64,000 bases of DNA from Toxoplasma gondii ME49 (lineage: Eukaryota > Apicomplexa > Conoidasida > Eucoccidiorida > Sarcocystidae), in assembly GCF_000006565.2 (NCBI RefSeq), contig NC_031471.1, forward strand, positions 1,426,001-1,490,000. Direction: 5' to 3'. The notes beneath the pieces were generated by a model. That model searched no databases, was not told the origin of the DNA, and saw only the letters and a program-made list of their open reading frames with translations. Shown here in pieces: positions 59,701-64,000 of this stretch (position 1 is its first letter; each line of letters starts with the position of its first letter). The translations under genes were made by a program, and so were the position numbers.

Positions 59701-60314
59701 GCGTCTGTACACTTGGCCTGTCCACTTGGAGACAAACATGGATTCACTGACGCGCCCGGGGCGCGCCTCGACTCCTTGTCGGTTTCGGGACTCGACACCC
59801 GGGTGTCTCCTGCGACGCCTTTCATGCTATCTCGCGCTTCACACCTTTCCACTTGCTGTCGACGTCCATCTCCTCCAGAAGGAGCGTCCTCGAGCGAGCC
59901 GCTGCGTCTGCATGCGCGATCTCTAGGGACTGGAGTCAAAGCTGGGGACTTCCTTGACGACGTCGCCATCCCTGCGGACCTCGCATCTTCGCCTCCCACA
60001 CAAGCGCCTCTCCTAGGGCCTGCAGGAGAATCTGAGGCCGTGGTCCGGCCATTAGGCTCGACCATCAGAATCTGAGGTCGGTCCCTGGGGTTGCTGACTG
60101 AGAGATCGACGGACGACTCCCGCGGAGACCGTGGCGCGGGCTCGTCAGCGTCTTCCCCCTTCTCCTCTTGTGAAGAGGAGGACAGCGGAGAAGTGCTCAC
60201 GTTTCCATTATTGCCAACGTCGGTCAGGTTAGATGCATGCGCCAGCTCCTCTGGACTCGCGTCTCGGTCCCTGCCGAGACTCTCCTCTCTGAGGTCTTCC
60301 TTTCTCCCAGGCAT
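56715..60314 (-). CDS. Large low-complexity protein of unknown function
   Basis: A single uninterrupted 1199-residue frame from the ATG at 60314 to the stop at 56715. I see no known domain. Composition is rich in Ser, Gly, Ala, Glu and Arg, typical of disordered coccidian proteins. Two segments look conserved and helical: around residue 245-300 (SYLDDFYMRQRTRAEYEAQR, then MTWRGAPATKEFQWLQRLRH) and around residue 958-985 (LKPYERIMLKFLQYREWWEA). The C-terminal 200 residues are acidic. Codons before the ATG stay open for 13 triplets without another ATG, so a short 5' exon could exist. No signal peptide or membrane segment is obvious. GC-rich third positions agree with a real coding exon. Confidence 0.72.
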   Translation of the reverse strand: MPGRKEDLREESLGRDRDASPEELAHASNLTDVGNNGNVSTSPLSSSSQEEKGEDADEPAPRSPRESSVDLSVSNPRDRPQILMVEPNGRTTASDSPAGPRRGACVGGEDARSAGMATSSRKSPALTPVPRDRACRRSGSLEDAPSGGDGRRQQVERCEARDSMKGVAGDTRVSSPETDKESRRAPGASVNPCLSPSGQAKCTDAGSRGINSSDARAGLVRASAAAVVSRVTTNGPQSNGYTSVSYLDDFYMRQRTRAEYEAQRREEARREMMTWRGAPATKEFQWLQRLRHEQDESPASGSPGSAAGPSAGPVYGRALVGALRASTCGQADVWHRGDLSSKSPGKVIKRSATLPEETRLVKHLISLFQAGSTRRPSWRSGGAQSGEVRSSGSPREGTVPGPPVRQWETFRPTSPPTSGSNEGVSSTAGKRSGYFSVRALGRTLSFPRPSASSTRGAPVPGGSFGSTQPWADAQRASSRSTDCLGVPAYFSSDASSLVHGPWPAGEHASPRRVSVHSDPRSTSWAVPTHQPPAGIPMSSSSGTPAMSLPVFVTPRPTAASGPPRLSREEVLVIQDALLRYQAVRQQGQPIQGVPHRGEYRRVPAASYSTLFRGAPGVGGTPGPIVHSPNGAVTFNLSQQRQRGVADAGGACRLHQNTRESIAGNKGDVGVSKKLERSGAEGAGVEPFFERVEPPTASSEAIAEDPENLGARDEEGNRGDDAQKTEIEREEARALSAGRGTGAREEEGKTCRGDSRPTTGESDVREETQSAVLQPRREERSINADGAAEVSAGASIKDSVAVSQDESAKEKTWSDTEAAPVGEPAATDQSTLGEAIEYEASGPATRRRVDARALSVAISTVSSFAGQQTAGGQEEGPPGAVTSWQTHEEAIMCLADCFAAAAVDLEGSGHGRSGDLALAMPEDPKQRQECEGTSPPDGAVQFGISGVLDASDSSPSDDVPQEDLKPYERIMLKFLQYREWWEAQTKSGGDGESQAVDELLSVFDANGEDGVNDGERKRSLDANEEAQQLREIDAILESIPDLRRDIQLFGTLDSFGASELAADAGLFNFNFAEQDAIHLFSEDEGENEDSGKGGDEAPTDRRLPNGPKDPREPLAGSLEVPSDVHSGQSALPGVGGAEETDDVTRVASETPISASALLRAQYLVGPLRVSHLAAGTAAGQRIGDSSSSPDVNHDREQDRQ

Positions 60315-62457
60315 AGTTCCAGTTTCACCTACACCCTTCTTCAAGACGTACACACACCTGGACAGGGGCGCTCTCTGTCTCCATGGAACGACTCCTACTT
60401 GGTATCAGTAATCGCAGTGTAAGGCCGAAAAGACGGACTTGTGCTGCGTCGCCTCGTGGGCTAACAATGTTCTCTGCCGACGGTCTCAGCTGGCACTTGC
60501 TGTACCGGGAGGGACAAATAGGCGTCTGTGGACGATGCGCATCCTCGTGAAAGCGTTTGCCTTTCCGCGCAATCGTTCAACGCGTCACACGCAAAGAAGC
60601 CAGCTGAACGTGCGGCACGGAGTGGGAACCAGGTGCCTTGCATTCGCCGCATGCAAAGACTGGAAAGCTGTGAACAATGGCAGGGCGTGGTACCCGAAGT
60701 TGAACGTACCTCTCGACGTGTTTCCAGAGGTCATCTCCGTCCTCTTAGGCGGCACTGACTGCGAAAACTACCGAGCAGCAGCAGCCGAGTTTCGGGATTC
60801 ACTGGCACACATGCACAGAAAGGGAACCACTGGGTCACTGCGGGTGTGTAAGGATCTGCATAAGCCTGAGAGTATGGTACTGGAGACTTCTTGAAAGCCT
60901 TCTGTTCCAGAGAAAAATTGAAGACAAAATCCAGACAGGGAAGACAAGCGAAGATCTACAGCTTTGTAACTACAGGATCAACAGCGCGCATGCGGCAGCC
61001 GCGACGAGAAACCGGTGAGGAAAAGAAATTCGGGAACGGGCATGAAATCTGTCTTTTCCCCACGAATCCACACTAGTTAGCAGGCTCAAGAACGGTAAGG
61101 CGTGCAGCCTACAATTGAAAAAAGTCCATAAATGGGGTGTGCAGACATGTGAGTATCTATACACTTCTGCATACATACGCGTTGTAGGCGGAAAAGACTC
61201 CGCGACTCTGCGGGCATAGAAAGTCGCAAACGTTTCCCCTTCCCTCGGCCAAGCGAGTGTTGGCCAAGCGCCGAAGATCACGAAGCGAAGGCACTTTGGC
61301 ATGTCGCTTCTGCCAAAAAATGAGCTGTCTCAGCTACACTGTTTTGTTTCCCGGAACCTCCCGGATGCGTTCTTGAGGGGAAAGCCAGGTGCGCAGGAAG
61401 CGCGAACGACCTCGACTACGTCCATGAACGAAGTTTTCGGGAATCAGACTGCTGGAACAATATCCAAATAGTTCGCCTTTATGTTCGAGCTGCAATTCAG
61501 CAATGCTCGGAGTTTCGCGAGAGCACCGCTGAAAAGCCGGCTTCGGCAATAACCGTCGCTTTGCCTCAACAACGGCGTTGATCACGCCGCGGAAACAGTG
61601 ATTTTGCGGGGAAGTGAACCCGGGACGACGGAAAGCGACAGAGGACGACGGCAGAGCAGCACGGAAAATGATGGGGAAAGGGCCGCCACAGAGGCAAAAT
61701 AAAAGAAGCAGAAAAAGGAGACAAAGCAGCTTGCTTTTCCTTGAAAAGCGGGAGCTTCACACGCGAGAAAAAGAGCAGACCACACCCCGACGCTCGTAAA
61801 ATCTCATTCTTCGTCCAGGCCGCTTTCTCGTCGATTGTCTGCTGCGTCCGAGGGAGCTTTTCAGAAGCGTAATCTTCTCCACAGCTTTCCGCGTCATGTG
61901 AGAAAAAACTTTAAACAAGTTAAATGGGTTACATTTTCTGTGGAGGATCAGGACAGAACGTCTCTTTCAAGCCCTTTTGCAGAGAGAATGTTGCCGAGGT
62001 CGGAGAACCAACTGTACAGCAATGCGCCCAGTCTATCTTCCACATAAGAGAAGCGGAACGACAGACGGGTGCAAGAAGAATACAAACAGCTTAGGTGTTC
62101 AGTGTTTTTTTGCTTGTCAAACCTGCTACCGAAGTACTATCCCAGAAACCTGTGCGCTTCTCCGCTGGAGAAGCGCAGGAAATTCAGACTCGTTACGCAA
62201 GCATCGTTATGCGGACTCCTTTACTCGCACGAAGAGACCCCTGAAAAGGCTCGAGGCCGGGATTTCCAGAAAATTCATTCGTATCTTTTTTTCTCCTTCA
62301 ATGGAGCTTTGAGAGGAAGGACCATTATAGAGATCACGACGTTTACCGTATCATTCATTGCCGCATCACGGACAGACACACAGCGCCCGTAGCGAAAGAA
62401 TTCTAGCACATCCGGTGTTGTGTAACTAGGCAATGCACAAAGACATGTGACTCCTGT
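60315..62457. other. Sparse region upstream of the low-complexity protein gene
   Basis: Should include the promoter of the gene starting at 60314. A plus-strand frame (to 60894) and a minus-strand frame at 61334-61585 look partly protein-like but lack an ATG or clear splice sites. Nothing is called. Confidence 0.45.
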
Positions 62458-62701
62458 TCACTGGAGCGGAAGCGTCAACCGTGGAAAAACAGAAAACAGA
62501 GCAGAGGAGACAAGCAAGACCATAGGCAATGTAATCCTGAACGCCATTACTGTTTTGGAGGTAACGTTTCTAGTGGAAGTACTAGCACGATTTTGCTCGA
62601 CAAACGTGGCATGATCCTCTACGACTGATGAAGAATAATGCTGCCGTGATCGTTTCAATCCGTGTGAAGCAAAAGCCCCTCTCCCGCTGTGCCAACGACG
62701 C

Positions 62702-63054
62702 TCATATTCTTGGGAGCTTGTTGAGGGTGTCTGTCTCGATTGTGTCCGGTGGAAGTGCGTTGCTTTCTATTTCAGTCTCCAACAGAAGACTTTCGTCTTT
62801 TAAAAAAGCATCAACGAGGCGATATCGCCATATCCGCTTCTTCACCGTACCTCGCGTTTTCTGTGGAAACGGCAAACTTGATTCGTAGGTCAGGCTCGGG
62901 GGCACAAAAAGGACGCGCCAGAGGAGGGGTCCAGCAACTGGTGCTATGGGCACCGATATGAAAGCCACTAATTTCCTCACCTCTTGTTTATAATTGTTTA
63001 TTTTCCTGTCATCTTTCACTTCCTTCAAAAGAGCGGTGTAACGCAGGTTGGTAG
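62702..63054 (-). CDS. Candidate exon, coding-like frame of about 117 codons
   Basis: Minus-strand frame ending in TGA at 62702, open back to a possible acceptor near 63055. It lacks an ATG near its start, so it would be an internal or last exon. It reads as a plausible folded protein: a basic stretch, a hydrophobic segment VRKLVAFISVPIAPVAGPLL, then PSLTYESSLPFPQK, KKRIWRYRLVDAFLKDESLL and an acidic tail ending TLNKLPRI. The hydrophobic segment followed by a Pro-rich turn faintly recalls LETM1-type domains; this is only a guess. Codon use is less GC-rich than in neighbouring genes. Its upstream end overlaps the initiator-tRNA-like element on the other strand. Confidence 0.3.
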
Positions 63055-63095
63055 CTCGTCAGGCTCATGACCCGACGGGCAGCGGCGCAGTACAG
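63032..63095 (+). pseudogene. Degenerate initiator (fMet-type) tRNA-like element
   Basis: The segment shows the order of a bacterial or organellar initiator tRNA: GCAGGTTGGTAGCTCGTC (D arm), then AGGCTCATGACC (anticodon stem-loop with CAT in a seven-base loop) and CGACGGG. From memory of bacterial tRNA-fMet, about 28 of 33 positions in the D-arm to anticodon region agree. The anticodon stem has one A-C mismatch, no T-loop consensus (GGTTCRA) is present, and the 5' and 3' ends do not pair as an acceptor stem. I therefore call it a decayed copy. The source (plastid, bacterial or other) is unknown. Confidence 0.4.
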
Positions 63096-63479
63096 GAAAG
63101 ATTTCGCGTCTGTATACTGACGTGTGCGGTAATAAATTGTGTTGCACCGGGAAGCAGTTCATGCTCGTCAAACTAGGAAAAAGGATAAATCGTTACCTCT
63201 CGGTCCCCGGTGGCGATAAAAACCAGCCTTGCAGATGCACTCGAGCGGCACTCGTATATTACACGCCCCGCCTTTCCATGAGATCACACCCTTCTGAAGA
63301 GTCGCGAAAAACGCTGATTGAAGGGGAGAAGTTGCCTCACACGAGACGACGGTGTCCGCTTTTGCAGGTGGCTTCGCACACCACCAAAAAGCGTTAATTT
63401 TCTCAGGCGAAGAAAACTGCGCAACGCACCTTCCAACCCAGGCCTCGATGCCACCACAACACTTAACCGAGACGGAGCC

Positions 63480-63537
63480 ATATATATTTATATACATATA
63501 TATATATATATATACATATATGCATACATGCATGCAT
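63480..63537. repeat. TA/CATG microsatellite
   Basis: TA run ending in CATACATGCATGCATC, in the sparse right-hand region, about 120 bases before the candidate exon at 63656. Confidence 0.92.
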
Positions 63538-63655
63538 CGTGACGCTGCTCCACTGGTACGAGAACTCATCCTTTACGAGTGCCAGTCACGCAATACCTGA
63601 AGACGGACCTGTAGTTAACAGCGGACTGGACACCGGCAGACGGACATGGGGTAGA

Positions 63656-63879
63656 ATGCATTGGCCGCGCGATGTGTACGCTCCACCTAAAAAACGCCCG
63701 TTTCTCTATCGTGTTGTCCACATCGATCTGCATTCGTGGTCAGAATCTACAGAGTCCGACTCGTCCCTGAGCTCGTCCTACAAGAGACAGAAGAGATACG
63801 TCCGGAGAAGCGTCTGTTTATGTCCTGACAGAAGAACTACGCTGCAAGCACGAGCTCACGGCAACCGCGCAAACCTTTG
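63656..63879 (+). CDS. Candidate first exon of a gene leaving the right edge
   Basis: From an ATG at 63656 the frame runs 74 codons to a strong donor (TTTG followed by GTAAGT) and ends in phase 2. It reads MHWPRDVYAPPKKRPFLYRV, then a Ser-rich linker and a basic segment (YKRQKRYVRRSVC). No domain is recognised. The remaining 121 bases of the window would be intron. The exon rests on the donor and the open frame only. Confidence 0.3.
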
Positions 63880-64000
63880 GTAAGTTCTTCCAAGTCACAC
63901 TGAGTGTAGACGTCTCGAGTTCCCCCTGTTCGAGCGCCCAGTATGAGGAAAGGGTCCTGTGCCAGCCTGCCAGTCATTCTTTGAGGAAACGTCCACGACG

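Noticed and set aside
1..64000. CRISPR arrays, insertion sequences, phage or bacterial operons
   Set aside because: Repeats are simple microsatellites or one duplication; genes have spliceosomal introns and no transposase or repeat-spacer pattern was seen.

Overview
The window looks like nuclear DNA of a tissue-cyst coccidian, most likely Toxoplasma gondii or a very close relative (Hammondia, Neospora). Reasons seen in the sequence: GC-rich coding exons broken by many GT-AG introns of about 60 to 1500 bases, frequent (TA)n microsatellites in introns and between genes, large Ser/Ala/Glu-rich disordered proteins, and a cytosolic-type phosphoglycerate kinase of apicomplexan character. No bacterial operons, ribosome binding sites, insertion sequences or CRISPR arrays were seen. 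Gene models below were assembled by hand: exons were joined only where splice signals and codon phase agreed.

Layout. 1-4441 (-): 5' part of transketolase, running off the left edge. 4741-6984 (-): a three-exon gene for a 183-residue, probably mitochondrial protein of unknown function. 8909-17626 (-): a 12-exon HtrA/DegP-type serine protease with a PDZ domain. 19352-23290 (+): a five-exon FKBP-type prolyl isomerase with a hydrophobic N-terminus. 24125-32780 (-): a nine-exon TAF5-like WD40 protein (TFIID subunit). 33755-34471 (-): coding-like frames, unresolved. 34733-44832 (-): a two-exon giant tubulin-tyrosine-ligase-like protein (about 3258 residues) with a C-terminal TTL domain resembling TTLL3/8. 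46986-49939 (+): phosphoglycerate kinase, 417 residues, four exons. 50619-53718 (-): a five-exon coiled-coil protein. 53932-54677 (+): a partly resolved small gene. 56715-60314 (-): a 1199-residue low-complexity protein. 60315-64000: sparse, with a degenerate initiator-tRNA-like element, a minus-strand coding-like frame, and a possible first exon leaving the right edge.

Genes alternate between strands, giving divergent promoter regions (17627-19351, 44833-46985, 53719-53931) and convergent 3' ends (23291-24124, 49940-50618). Two genes serve central carbon metabolism (transketolase, phosphoglycerate kinase). The others concern protein quality control and folding (HtrA, FKBP), basal transcription (TAF5) and cytoskeleton or microtubule modification (TTLL, perhaps the coiled-coil protein). 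There is no sign that they form one functional cluster. The novelty lies in divergent family members and unresolved reading frames, not in a transferred system.
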